Of a DNA stretch of 12,059 bases, positions 1 through 6,531 are shown in pieces. Below the pieces are notes generated by a model. The model ran no database searches. It saw only the letters and a list, made by a program, of their open reading frames with translations, and was not told where the DNA came from. Source of the stretch: an uncultured Amaricoccus sp. (GTDB lineage Bacteria; Pseudomonadota; Alphaproteobacteria; Rhodobacterales; Rhodobacteraceae); the NCBI RefSeq assembly GCF_937858865.1, contig NZ_CALLYO010000341.1, positions 1-12,059 of the forward strand, read 5' to 3'. Position numbers and translations under genes: made by a program. Numbering within the stretch: the stretch's first letter is position 1; each line of letters begins with the position of its first letter.

Positions 1-1243
1 CCAGGGCATCGTGCAGGGCACCTACGAGACCTTCGTCGAGGCCGGCCGCCAGCACTACGGCGGCGACCTCAAGGGCCGCTGGATCCTGACCGCCGGCCTC
101 GGCGGCATGGGCGGCGCGCAGCCGCTGGCCGCGGTGATGGCCGGGGCCTGCTGCCTCGCCGTCGAATGCGACGAGACCCGCGCCGACTTCCGCCTGCGCA
201 CCCGCTACGTCGACGAGAAGACCCACTCGCTCGACGAGGCGCTCGCCATGATCGACCGCTGGACCAAGGCCGGCGAGGCGAAGTCCGTCGCGCTGATCGC
301 CAACGCCGCCGACGTCTTCCCGGAGCTGGCGAAGCGCGGCGCCCGCCCCGACATCGTCACCGACCAGACCTCGGCGCACGACCCGGTTCACGGCTACCTC
401 CCCCAGGGCTGGACCGTCGGCGAATGGCGCGCCAGGCAGGAGAGCGACCCGAAGGCCGTCGAGCGCGCCGCCCGCGCCTCGATGCGCATCCAGGTCGAGG
501 CGATGGTCGCCTTCCACGAGCGCGGCATTCCGACCGTCGACTATGGCAACAACATCCGCCAGATGGCGCTCGAGGAAGGCTTCGCCAACGCCTTCGCCTT
601 CCCGGGCTTCGTGCCGGCCTACATCCGCCCGCTCTTCTGCCGCGGCATCGGCCCCTTCCGCTGGGCGGCGCTCTCCGGCGACCCCGAGGACATCTACAGG
701 ACCGACGCCAAGGTGAAGGAGCTGGTCAACGACCCGCACCTGCACAACTGGCTCGACATGGCCCGCGAGCGGATCGCCTTCCAGGGCCTGCCGGCGCGCA
801 TCTGCTGGGTCGGCCTCGGGCTGCGCCACAAGCTCGGTCTCGCCTTCAACGAGATGGTGCGGACCGGCGAGCTCTCGGCGCCGATCGTCATCGGGCGCGA
901 CCACCTCGACTCGGGGAGCGTCGCCTCGCCCAACCGCGAGACCGAGGCGATGAAGGACGGCTCGGACGCCGTCTCCGACTGGCCGCTGCTCAACGCGCTG
1001 CTCAACACCGCCTCCGGCGCCACCTGGGTCTCGCTCCACCACGGCGGCGGGGTCGGGATGGGCTTCTCGCAGCACTCCGGCATGGTCATCTGCTGCGACG
1101 GCAGCGAGGATGCCGACGCCCGGCTCGCGCGGGTACTCTGGAACGACCCTGCCACTGGCGTGATGCGCCACGCCGATGCAGGCTACGACATCGCGATCGA
1201 CTGCGCGAAGGAGCATGGGCTCGACCTGCCCGGCATCCTCTGA
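1..1243 (+). CDS. hutU: Urocanate hydratase (urocanase), 5' end outside the window
   Basis: Urocanase is the second enzyme of histidine degradation. It adds water to urocanate to give imidazolonepropionate, using a tightly bound NAD+ in the cytoplasm. The frame is open from position 2, so 413 residues are visible. The family is about 555 residues long, so roughly 140 N-terminal residues lie upstream; the GTG at 11 is an internal Val, not a start. Visible hallmarks are the opening [16 protein letters not shown], the glycine-rich [34 protein letters not shown], and [15 protein letters not shown] near the end. The Cys in ARICWVGLG (codon 803-805) falls where catalytic Cys410 of Pseudomonas putida urocanase is expected, judged by length offset and local similarity. 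No frameshift is seen. The gene ends 31 bp before an ABC transporter binding-protein gene on the same strand, suggesting co-transcription. Identification is very secure. Confidence 0.97.
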   Translation, partial: QGIVQGTYETFVEAGRQHYGGDLKGRWILTAGLGGMGGAQPLAAVMAGACCLAVECDETRADFRLRTRYVDEKTHSLDEALAMIDRWTKAGEAKSVALIANAADVFPELAKRGARPDIVTDQTSAHDPVHGYLPQGWTVGEWRARQESDPKAVERAARASMRIQVEAMVAFHERGIPTVDYGNNIRQMALEEGFANAFAFPGFVPAYIRPLFCRGIGPFRWAALSGDPEDIYRTDAKVKELVNDPHLHNWLDMARERIAFQGLPARICWVGLGLRHKLGLAFNEMVRTGELSAPIVIGRDHLDSGSVASPNRETEAMKDGSDAVSDWPLLNALLNTASGATWVSLHHGGGVGMGFSQHSGMVICCDGSEDADARLARVLWNDPATGVMRHADAGYDIAIDCAKEHGLDLPGIL

Positions 1244-1262
1244 ACGACCGACAAAGTTCAAC

Positions 1263-1268
1263 AAGGAG
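1263..1268 (+). promoter_or_regulatory. Strong ribosome binding site of the binding-protein gene
   Basis: AAGGAG lies 6 nt before the ATG at 1275 and is close to a perfect Shine-Dalgarno sequence. It decides the start, because the frame extends upstream to 1176 inside hutU. It is the best ribosome site among the four transporter genes, which fits a binding protein made in excess over its permeases. Confidence 0.8.
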
Positions 1269-1274
1269 AGAAAG

Positions 1275-2096
1275 ATGAGCTTCCACACCAGCATCAGGGC
1301 GGCGCTGCTCGGCGTCGCCGCGCTCGGCCTCACGGCGGCGGGCGCGATGGCCGACCAGCTCGCCGACATCAAGGCGGCCGGCAAGATCGTCACGGCGACC
1401 GACATGCACTACGCCCCCTTCGACATGCTGATCGACGGCGTCTACCAGGGCATGACCAAGGATCTCTTCGACGAGGTCGCGAAGGAGATCGGGGTCGAGC
1501 CGGTCTACCAGGACATCCCCTGGACCGCCGAGCTGCCGGGGCTCGAGGTCGGCAAGTTCGACATCGTCATCGCGCCGGTCACCATCACGCCGGAGCGGCT
1601 CGAGCGCTACACCTTCACCCTGCCGATCGCCGACGCCACCGTCGGCCTCGTCAAGGCGGCGTCCAACGACGCGATCAGCAAGCCCGAGGACATCAAGGGC
1701 AAGAAGGTCGGCGTGCAGCAGGGCACGGCGCAGTTCCGCCAGCTCCAGGCCTACGGCGAGTCGCTCGGCGGCGTCGACGTGCGGGAGTACGGCACCACCG
1801 ACGAGGCCTATGCCGATCTCGCGGCCGGCCGGCTCGATGCGGTCGCCGGCTCCTCGCCGAACCTCGCCTACCTTGTCAGCCAGCGCGGCGACGTCTTCAA
1901 GCTGCTCGAGCCCTCGACCTTCGGCCAGCCGACCTACTTCGCCTGGGTGCTGCGCAAGGGCGACGACAGCGCCAGCTTCGCCGACGCGATCAAGGACGCC
2001 ATGCTGAAGATGACCGACGACGGCCGCGTCAAGGCGATCCAGGAGAAGTGGCTCGGCACCTACACCGAGCTGCCCCGCGAAGTCCCGCAGAGCTAG
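1275..2096 (+). CDS. Periplasmic polar amino acid-binding protein of an ABC importer (SBP_bac_3 family)
   Basis: This is a 273-residue solute-binding protein that should capture an amino acid in the periplasm and deliver it to the permeases encoded downstream. Residues 1-26 form a Sec signal peptide: Arg8, a hydrophobic Ala/Leu/Val core, and a probable cut after AGAMA before DQLADIKAAG. The mature part shows family-3 features: APFDMLIDG around 47-55, GMTKDL at 59-64, FDIVIAPVTITPER at 95-108, KKVGVQQGT near 143-151, and GRLDAVAGSS at 185-194. By analogy with HisJ and related proteins, Arg108 and Asp188 should bind the substrate carboxylate and amino groups. The start at 1275 is chosen for its ribosome site and signal peptide. 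It follows hutU by 31 bp, so histidine or a related imidazole compound is the likely ligand, but the family also covers glutamine, arginine and cystine. The family is certain; the substrate is inferred. Confidence 0.93.
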   Translation: MSFHTSIRAALLGVAALGLTAAGAMADQLADIKAAGKIVTATDMHYAPFDMLIDGVYQGMTKDLFDEVAKEIGVEPVYQDIPWTAELPGLEVGKFDIVIAPVTITPERLERYTFTLPIADATVGLVKAASNDAISKPEDIKGKKVGVQQGTAQFRQLQAYGESLGGVDVREYGTTDEAYADLAAGRLDAVAGSSPNLAYLVSQRGDVFKLLEPSTFGQPTYFAWVLRKGDDSASFADAIKDAMLKMTDDGRVKAIQEKWLGTYTELPREVPQS

Positions 2097-2105
2097 GGAC
2101 CGCAG

Positions 2106-2142
2106 GCCGGTGGGCACAGGCCGCGCACGCGTGCCCACCGGC
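2106..2142 (+). terminator. Perfect 12-bp stem-loop after the binding-protein gene (processing, stability or partial-termination signal)
   Basis: GCCGGTGGGCAC (2106-2117) pairs perfectly with GTGCCCACCGGC (2131-2142) around a 13-nt loop, starting 9 nt after the stop codon at 2094-2096. No T-tract follows, so it is not a classical intrinsic terminator. Similar stem-loops between binding-protein and permease genes protect the upstream mRNA end or cause partial termination in other ABC operons (REP between malE and malF is the known example). Such a role here is inferred. Confidence 0.65.
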
Positions 2143-2149
2143 TAAGCCA

Positions 2150-2192
2150 TTGAAAATGAACGGGCGAGTTTCGCGTATAGACAACGTATAGA
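2150..2192 (+). promoter_or_regulatory. Candidate promoter for the permease-ATPase genes
   Basis: This is an AT-richer island in very GC-rich DNA. It holds TTGAAA (2150-2155) as a possible -35 and two TATAGA hexamers (2176-2181 and 2187-2192) as possible -10 elements. The spacing from TTGAAA to the first TATAGA is 20 bp, longer than the usual 16-18, so the exact elements are uncertain. The position, after a stem-loop and before the first permease gene, suits an internal promoter. Confidence 0.3.
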
Positions 2193-2193
2193 C
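2174..2193 (+). promoter_or_regulatory. Tandem operator candidate for a HutC-type GntR repressor
   Basis: CGTATAGAC occurs twice in direct orientation, at 2174-2182 and 2185-2193, with an 11-bp period (one helical turn). The core octamer GTATAGAC (2175-2182 and 2186-2193) matches GTMTAKAC, the consensus I recall for operators of the HutC subfamily of GntR regulators; its complement GTCTATAC fits too. HutC represses histidine-utilisation genes and is relieved by urocanate. The pair sits 40-58 bp before the first permease gene and covers the possible -10 hexamers. No regulator gene is visible in the window. Confidence 0.55.
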
Positions 2194-2232
2194 GCCAGCG
2201 CCGCCCCCGCGTGTCCCGGATCCGGAGCCGCC

Positions 2233-2880
2233 ATGTTTTCCGTCGCCACCTTCATCGACAGCTTCGGGCCGCTGCTCTACGCCGCCCGCTACACGCTGCT
2301 CATCTCGGGGCTCGGCATCGCGCTCGGCCTCGTCATCGGCGCGCTCATCTGCGCCGCCCGCCTCTCGCCCTTCCCGGCGCTGCGCCGCTTCGCCGCGGTC
2401 TGGGTGAGCTTCCTGCGCGGCGTGCCGCTGCTGGTGCAGCTCCTCCTCGTCTACTACCTCTTGCCGGTCATCGGGATCGACGTGCCGGCCATGGTCGCCG
2501 CCGTCGTCACCGTCGGCATCTGCGCCAGCGCCTATGTCTCCGAGATCTGGCGCGGCGCCATCGCGGCGCTGCCCCGCGGCCAGTCCGAGGCCGCCGTCGC
2601 CATCGGCATGAGCCCGGGCGACATCTGGACCCGCATCATCCTGCCGCAGGCGGTCAGCCTGTCGCTGCCGGCGCTCGTCAACGAGCTCATCCTGCTGGTC
2701 AAGGCCTCCTCGCTCGTCTCGGTCGTCGGCATCATGGAGATCACCCGCGCCAGCCAGGCGCAGGCGGCGACCACCTACCGCCCGCTCGAGGTGTATATCG
2801 CCGCCGCCTGCATCTACCTCGCGATCAACCTCTGCCTCGCGGCGGTCGGCCGCGTCCTCGAGCACAGGATGGCCGTCTGA
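2233..2880 (+). CDS. Polar amino acid ABC transporter permease (HisQ/HisM/GlnP family), first subunit
   Basis: This is a 215-residue inner-membrane permease, the usual size for this family. It forms half of the transmembrane channel with the next gene product. Hydrophobic segments run at about 13-42, 53-80, 86-102, 143-168 and 187-206. The cytoplasmic EAA loop that docks on the ATPase is present: SEIWRGAIAALPRG (103-116), then SEAAVAIGM (118-126), ending near LPQA. FLRGVPLLVQL at 60-70 is also typical of the family. The ATG at 2233 has GGAG at 2224-2227. Its stop TGA (2878-2880) overlaps the next start by one base (TGATG), so the two permeases are translationally coupled. A 136-bp gap with a stem-loop and operator-like repeats separates it from the binding-protein gene. 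The family is certain; the substrate, probably histidine or a similar compound, is inferred from hutU. Confidence 0.93.
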   Translation: MFSVATFIDSFGPLLYAARYTLLISGLGIALGLVIGALICAARLSPFPALRRFAAVWVSFLRGVPLLVQLLLVYYLLPVIGIDVPAMVAAVVTVGICASAYVSEIWRGAIAALPRGQSEAAVAIGMSPGDIWTRIILPQAVSLSLPALVNELILLVKASSLVSVVGIMEITRASQAQAATTYRPLEVYIAAACIYLAINLCLAAVGRVLEHRMAV

Positions 2881-3542
2881 TGGACCCGATGATCTTCGTC
2901 CAGTACAGCCCCATCCTGATCCGGGGCTTCGGGCTCACCATCCTCGCCTGGCTGCTCGGCACGGTCTTCGGCATGGCGCTCGGCCTCGTGATCGCGCTCG
3001 TCCAGCGCTACGCCCCGAAGCCCGTCACCTGGGTGATCCAGGCCTATATCGAGATCGTGCGCGGCACGCCCTTCCTGGTGCAGCTCTTCGTGCTCTACTA
3101 CGGCGGGCCGATGGTCGGCCTCCGCCTCGACCCGCTGCCGGCCGGCATCGTCGGGCTCACCATCTACGGCAGCCCCTATTTCGCCGAAATCTTCCGCTCC
3201 GGCTTCCGCGCCGTCCCGCACGGCCAGATCGAGGCCGCCCGCGCCATCGGCATGGCCGAGCCCGCCATCGTCCGCCGCATCCTGCTGCCGCTCGGCCTCG
3301 TCTCGGCGCTGCCGGCGCTCGTCAACTTCTCGATCATCCTCACCAAGGAGACGGTGATCCTCTCGATCATCACCGTGCCGGAGCTCATGTACCAGGTCCA
3401 GCGGATGTCGACCGAGACCTTCCGCTTCCTCGAGGGGAACTTCGTGCTGGCGCTCTTCTTCTGGGGCCTCGTCGAGGTCATCTCCCGCTTCGGCCGGCGC
3501 ATCGAGACGCGCATCACCCGCCACCTGATCGAAAGGCCCTGA
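2880..3542 (+). CDS. Polar amino acid ABC transporter permease (HisQ/HisM/GlnP family), second subunit
   Basis: This is a 220-residue permease homologous to its upstream neighbour and likely its heterodimer partner. The start is the ATG at 2880, overlapping the previous TGA by one base. The frame is open further upstream, but only as a shadow of the first permease. The protein begins [40 protein letters not shown] lies at 57-76, the EAA loop at about 103-140 ([15 protein letters not shown] then IEAARAIGM), and further membrane segments at about 141-168 and 188-203. The basic C-terminal tail ([13 protein letters not shown]) fits the cytoplasmic side. The stop TGA (3540-3542) is one base before the ATG of the ATPase gene. 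No separate promoter or terminator is seen, so this gene is expressed with both neighbours. Confidence 0.93.
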   Translation: MDPMIFVQYSPILIRGFGLTILAWLLGTVFGMALGLVIALVQRYAPKPVTWVIQAYIEIVRGTPFLVQLFVLYYGGPMVGLRLDPLPAGIVGLTIYGSPYFAEIFRSGFRAVPHGQIEAARAIGMAEPAIVRRILLPLGLVSALPALVNFSIILTKETVILSIITVPELMYQVQRMSTETFRFLEGNFVLALFFWGLVEVISRFGRRIETRITRHLIERP

Positions 3543-3543
3543 G

Positions 3544-4320
3544 ATGGTGCAAGCCTCCTCCGTCGAGATCGCCAAGGTCAACAAGTTCTACGGGCCGTTC
3601 CACGCGCTGAAGGACATCGACCTCTCGATCGCCCCGGGCAAGGTGACCTGCCTCATCGGCCCCTCGGGCTCGGGCAAGTCGACTCTCCTGCGCTGCATCA
3701 ACTTCCTCGAGGAATACAGCTCCGGCGAGATCCGCATCGACGGCCAGCTCATCGGCTACAAGACCCCGGGCGGGGCGAAGATGAGCGGGCGGGACCTGCG
3801 CACCATGCGCCGCAGCATCGGCATGGTGTTCCAGCAGTTCAACCTCTGGCCGCACATGACCGCGCTCGAGAACGTCGCCGAGGGCCTGCGCCGCGTGCGC
3901 GGCCTCTCCCGCACCGAGGCCGAGGCCCGCGCCGCCGAGGCGCTCAGGAAGGTCGGGCTCGGCGACAGGATGGCGAACCATCCCTCGCGCCTTTCCGGCG
4001 GCCAGCAGCAGCGGGTGGCGATCGCCCGCGCGATCGCCATGGAGCCGAAGCTGATGCTGTTCGACGAGCCCACCTCGGCGCTCGACCCGGAGCTGGTCGG
4101 CGAGGTGCTGAACGTGATGAAGGCGCTCGCCGCCGAGGGGATGACCATGGTCGTGGTGACGCACGAGATGGGTTTCGCCGCCCACGTCGCCGACCGGGTC
4201 GCCTTCATGGAGAAGGGCGAGCTCGTCGCCGTCGACGCCCCGGCCCGCATCCTGCACCAGCCGGAGGATCCGCGCATCCAGGCCTTCCTGCGCACCTACC
4301 ACGAGCGCAACCTCTTCTAG
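3544..4320 (+). CDS. Polar amino acid ABC transporter ATP-binding protein (HisP/GlnQ family)
   Basis: This 258-residue cytoplasmic ATPase powers the importer; a homodimer should bind the EAA loops of the two permeases. All nucleotide-binding motifs are intact: Walker [10 protein letters not shown] (39-47), Q-loop [10 protein letters not shown] (95-104), signature LSGGQQQR (150-157), Walker B LMLFDEP with Glu175, D-loop SALD (178-181) and switch His207 in VVVTHEM. The length and the [13 protein letters not shown] stretch are typical of the HisP/GlnQ group. About nine residues (GYKTPGGAK, 71-79) lie between the first strands and the Q-loop, within normal variation. AAAGG (3532-3536) serves as ribosome site. 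This is the last gene of the plus-strand block; a convergent gene begins 59 bp later. The family is certain, the substrate inferred. Confidence 0.96.
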   Translation: MVQASSVEIAKVNKFYGPFHALKDIDLSIAPGKVTCLIGPSGSGKSTLLRCINFLEEYSSGEIRIDGQLIGYKTPGGAKMSGRDLRTMRRSIGMVFQQFNLWPHMTALENVAEGLRRVRGLSRTEAEARAAEALRKVGLGDRMANHPSRLSGGQQQRVAIARAIAMEPKLMLFDEPTSALDPELVGEVLNVMKALAAEGMTMVVVTHEMGFAAHVADRVAFMEKGELVAVDAPARILHQPEDPRIQAFLRTYHERNLF

Positions 4321-4379
4321 GCGCGCCGCGGCGCAGGTCGTGCGTGCGCACGGCCGGGGGCAACGGTGACGCCCGGGCC
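4321..4379. terminator. Convergent intergenic gap with GC-rich hairpins, possible bidirectional terminator
   Basis: This 59-bp gap separates the ends of the ATPase gene (plus) and the quinone oxidoreductase gene (minus). It holds a 12-nt palindrome GCGCCGCGGCGC (4323-4334), a 6-bp hairpin CGTGCG/CGCACG with a 2-nt loop (4339-4352), and an imperfect 4+4-bp hairpin (4352-4379) beside the minus-strand stop. None is followed by a T-run on either strand. The position suggests termination for both operons, but the sequence does not prove it. Confidence 0.35.
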
Positions 4380-5357
4380 TCAGGGCAGGAGGACGGTCGC
4401 CCCCGTCGTCCGCCGCGCCTCGAGGTCCCGATGCGCCTCCGCCACCTGTCCGAGCGGGTGGCGCTGGCGGACGCCGGCGCGCAGCGCGCCGGAGCCGACG
4501 GCGGCGAAGAGGTCGGCGGCGCGGGCGCGCAGCTCCTCGGGCGTCGCGACATAGTGGAAGAGGCTCGGGCGGCAGGCGGAGAAGGACCCCTTGGCGAGGT
4601 CGGGGACGCCGAAGCCCTCGATGACGCCGGAGGACTGGCCGAAGCAGACGAAGGTGCCGCGCGGCCTCAGGCACGCGAGCGACCCGCGCCAGGTGTCGCG
4701 GCCGACGCTGTCGTAGACGACATGGACGCCCTGCCCGCCGGTCAGCGCGCGCACCCGGGCGGCGAAGTCCTCGGCGTGGTAGTCGACGACATGGGCATAG
4801 CCGTGCGCGGCCGCGAGCGCGACCTTCTCCGGGCCGCCCGCCGTGCCGATCGCGGTCGCGCCCCTGGCGGCGAGCCACTGGCCGAGGAGCAGCCCGACCC
4901 CCCCGGCCGCGGCCTGGACGAGGACGGTCATGCCGGGCTCGACGCGGAAGGTCGAGTGGATCAGGTACTGGGCGGTCAGGCCCTTCAGCATCAGGCTGGC
5001 GGCGTCCTCGTCGGAGATGCCGTCGGGAACCTTCACCAGCCGGTCGGCGGCGATGGTGCGCAGGGTCGCATAGGCGCCGAAGGGGATGGTGTAGGCGACG
5101 CGGTCGCCGGGCGCCACCGCCGCGACGCCGTCGCCGACGCTCTCGACGACGCCCGCCGCCTCGGAGCCCGGGACGAGGTCGCGCTCGACCGGCCAGGGAT
5201 AGAGGCCGCTGCGGTGGTAGACGTCGATGAAGTTGAGGCCGATGGCGGTGTGGCGGACCAGCGCCTCGCCGGGGCCGGGCACGGGCGCGGCGATCGCGCG
5301 CTTCTCGAGCCGGTCGGGCCCTCCGGGCTGGGTGGCGACGATCGCGTATTCGGGCAT
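4380..5357 (-). CDS. Zinc-independent NADPH:quinone oxidoreductase (medium-chain dehydrogenase/reductase family)
   Basis: This 325-residue cytoplasmic protein resembles E. coli QorA, which reduces quinones or other alpha,beta-unsaturated carbonyls with NADPH. Evidence is the catalytic-domain stretch LNFIDVYHRSGLYPWP (41-56), PGSEAAGVVESVGDGV (63-78), GDRVAY (84-89), and the nucleotide-binding AAAGGVG at 149-155 that replaces the GxGxxG of zinc-dependent relatives. The structural zinc-binding Cys cluster of alcohol dehydrogenases is absent. The ATG at 5357 has GGAGA six bases upstream (5364-5368). The gene starts 18 bp after mrpG on the same strand with no terminator between, so it is probably the last gene of the antiporter operon. 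The natural substrate cannot be read from sequence; members of this family are often annotated generically. The family assignment is firm, the physiological role open. Confidence 0.9.
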   Translation of the reverse strand: MPEYAIVATQPGGPDRLEKRAIAAPVPGPGEALVRHTAIGLNFIDVYHRSGLYPWPVERDLVPGSEAAGVVESVGDGVAAVAPGDRVAYTIPFGAYATLRTIAADRLVKVPDGISDEDAASLMLKGLTAQYLIHSTFRVEPGMTVLVQAAAGGVGLLLGQWLAARGATAIGTAGGPEKVALAAAHGYAHVVDYHAEDFAARVRALTGGQGVHVVYDSVGRDTWRGSLACLRPRGTFVCFGQSSGVIEGFGVPDLAKGSFSACRPSLFHYVATPEELRARAADLFAAVGSGALRAGVRQRHPLGQVAEAHRDLEARRTTGATVLLP

Positions 5358-5375
5358 CTCGGGTCTCCGGTTCGG

Positions 5376-5768
5376 TCAGGACGGCTCGCCGTCCGCCGGG
5401 GCGGCGCCCGCCGCGGGCGGCAGCGGCTCGCGCGCCGGCACGTCGGGGTTGCCCTCGGTGCGGTCGCGGAAGACGGCGGCGCGGGCGAGCAGCGTCAGGG
5501 TGACGGGCGTCGTGACGGTCACGAAGACGCCGAGCAGGAACTCGTGCAGCACCGGCCGCCCCTGCAGCACCGAGAAATAGCCCATCGAGGCCATCACGAT
5601 GCCCGCCGTGCCCCAGCTCGAGCCGAGGGTGGGGGCGTGGATGCGATCGTAGAAGCTCGAGAGGCGCATGAGGCCGACCGAGCCGATGAAGGTCAGCCCG
5701 GCGCCGATGAGCAGGAGCGCGGCGATCGGGATCGCCGCCCAGAGCGGGACCTCGGCCATCGGGGTCAT
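5376..5768 (-). CDS. mrpG: Mrp (Mnh/Pha) cation/proton antiporter subunit G
   Basis: This is a 130-residue small inner-membrane subunit of the Mrp complex, which swaps Na+ or K+ for H+. Three hydrophobic segments lie at about 10-34, 50-66 and 78-96. The family signature [20 protein letters not shown] falls at 32-51, followed by [14 protein letters not shown] (77-90). The C-terminal 30 residues are hydrophilic and Pro/Ala-rich ([18 protein letters not shown]), longer than in many homologues and probably a flexible cytoplasmic tail. The ATG at 5768 overlaps the mrpF stop by 4 nt (ATGA), which supports this start over Met4. The stop at 5376 is 18 bp before the qor-like gene. The role of the G subunit is not well defined in the family, but it is required for a working complex in the species studied. 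Confidence 0.93.
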   Translation of the reverse strand: MTPMAEVPLWAAIPIAALLLIGAGLTFIGSVGLMRLSSFYDRIHAPTLGSSWGTAGIVMASMGYFSVLQGRPVLHEFLLGVFVTVTTPVTLTLLARAAVFRDRTEGNPDVPAREPLPPAAGAAPADGEPS

Positions 5769-6046
5769 TCGATCACCTCGCCGCGCATCAGGAACTTGGC
5801 GAGCGCCACGGTGGCGACGAAGCCGAGCATGGCGATGATGAGCGAGGCCTCGAAGAAGAAGACGCTGCCGGTGCGGATGCCGAGCGTGACGAGCAGCAGC
5901 ATGCAGTTGAGATAGAGCGCGTCGAGCGCCAGCACCCGGTCCTGCGCCCGCGGTCCGCGGAGCATGCGCACGACCGCCATCGCCATGGCGAGGACGAGCG
6001 CGAGCTGGGCGATGGCGAGGGCGGTGGCGAGGATGGTGGCGCTCAT
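5765..6046 (-). CDS. mrpF: Mrp (Mnh/Pha) cation/proton antiporter subunit F
   Basis: This is a 93-residue inner-membrane subunit, the usual size for MrpF/PhaF. Three transmembrane segments are visible: 4-27, about 37-59 and 62-84. The conserved centre [18 protein letters not shown] (28-45) carries the DRVxALD motif of the family, and [22 protein letters not shown] (64-85) is also typical. The start is the ATG at 6046, which overlaps the mrpE stop as ATGA; the frame is open further upstream only as an antisense-like, Arg-rich shadow of mrpE. It overlaps mrpG by the same 4-nt arrangement. In the family this small subunit sits in the membrane arm beside the E and G subunits and is needed for transport; a cholate-efflux role reported for Bacillus subtilis MrpF cannot be assessed here. 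Confidence 0.93.
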   Translation of the reverse strand: MSATILATALAIAQLALVLAMAMAVVRMLRGPRAQDRVLALDALYLNCMLLLVTLGIRTGSVFFFEASLIIAMLGFVATVALAKFLMRGEVIE

Positions 6047-6531
6047 TCGAAGATCTCCAGGAGCAGGCTCTCGTAGCGGCCCTTGATGAGGGCGACCCAG
6101 GCGCTTTCGTCGACGAGGTCGAAGACGTGCAGCAGCACCTCCTCGCGGCGGGCGTCGTACTGCATCCAGGCGGTGCCGGGGGTGGCGGTGATGATGATGG
6201 CGAGAATGGCGAGGCCGAGCGGGTCGCGCAGGGTGAGCGGGATCTCGACGAAGCCCGACCGGCGCCTGCCGTGGCGGCCGTTGCTGAGGATGAGCGCCGC
6301 CACGGCGATGTTGGAGCGCACGATGTCGTAGAGCACGATGGCGACGAGCTGCGGGATCCGGTCCCAGCGCCGGAGGCGCGGCTTGGCCGGGTGGAGCGCC
6401 GACATCGAGACGCCGGCGACGATGGAGACCGCCACCCCGAGGACGAGGTGGCCGGGGGTGAAGCCGTTGAGCACGAGCCACATGAGCACGAGGCCGGCGG
6501 CGAGGACCGGATAGGGGAAGAGCCGGCTCAT
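6043..6531 (-). CDS. mrpE: Mrp (Mnh/Pha) cation/proton antiporter subunit E
   Basis: This is a 162-residue inner-membrane subunit of the usual MrpE/PhaE length. The N-terminal half holds two hydrophobic segments (about 8-22 and 27-45). The centre reads [21 protein letters not shown] (62-82), the characteristic MrpE stretch, and [27 protein letters not shown] (94-120) leads into a soluble C-terminal domain with HVFDLVDES and the basic/acidic end [14 protein letters not shown]. The start is the ATG at 6531, overlapping the mrpD stop by 4 nt. The same frame continues far upstream inside mrpD but gives Arg/Ala-rich sequence without membrane segments, so it is not coding. MrpE is a partner of the membrane complex and has no known catalytic residues of its own. 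Confidence 0.94.
   Translation of the reverse strand: MSRLFPYPVLAAGLVLMWLVLNGFTPGHLVLGVAVSIVAGVSMSALHPAKPRLRRWDRIPQLVAIVLYDIVRSNIAVAALILSNGRHGRRRSGFVEIPLTLRDPLGLAILAIIITATPGTAWMQYDARREEVLLHVFDLVDESAWVALIKGRYESLLLEIFE

Noticed and set aside
1241..1260. TGAAC/GTTCA dyad in the hutU to binding-protein gap, as a possible operator or terminator.
   Set aside because: The arms are only 5 bp with a 10-nt spacer, and the left arm overlaps the stop codon. Such dyads are expected by chance.
4344..5915. A 523-codon plus-strand frame opposite the qor-like gene and mrpG.
   Set aside because: It is low-complexity and Arg/Gly/Asp/Ala-rich, spans two clearly real minus-strand genes and their junction, and resembles no protein family.
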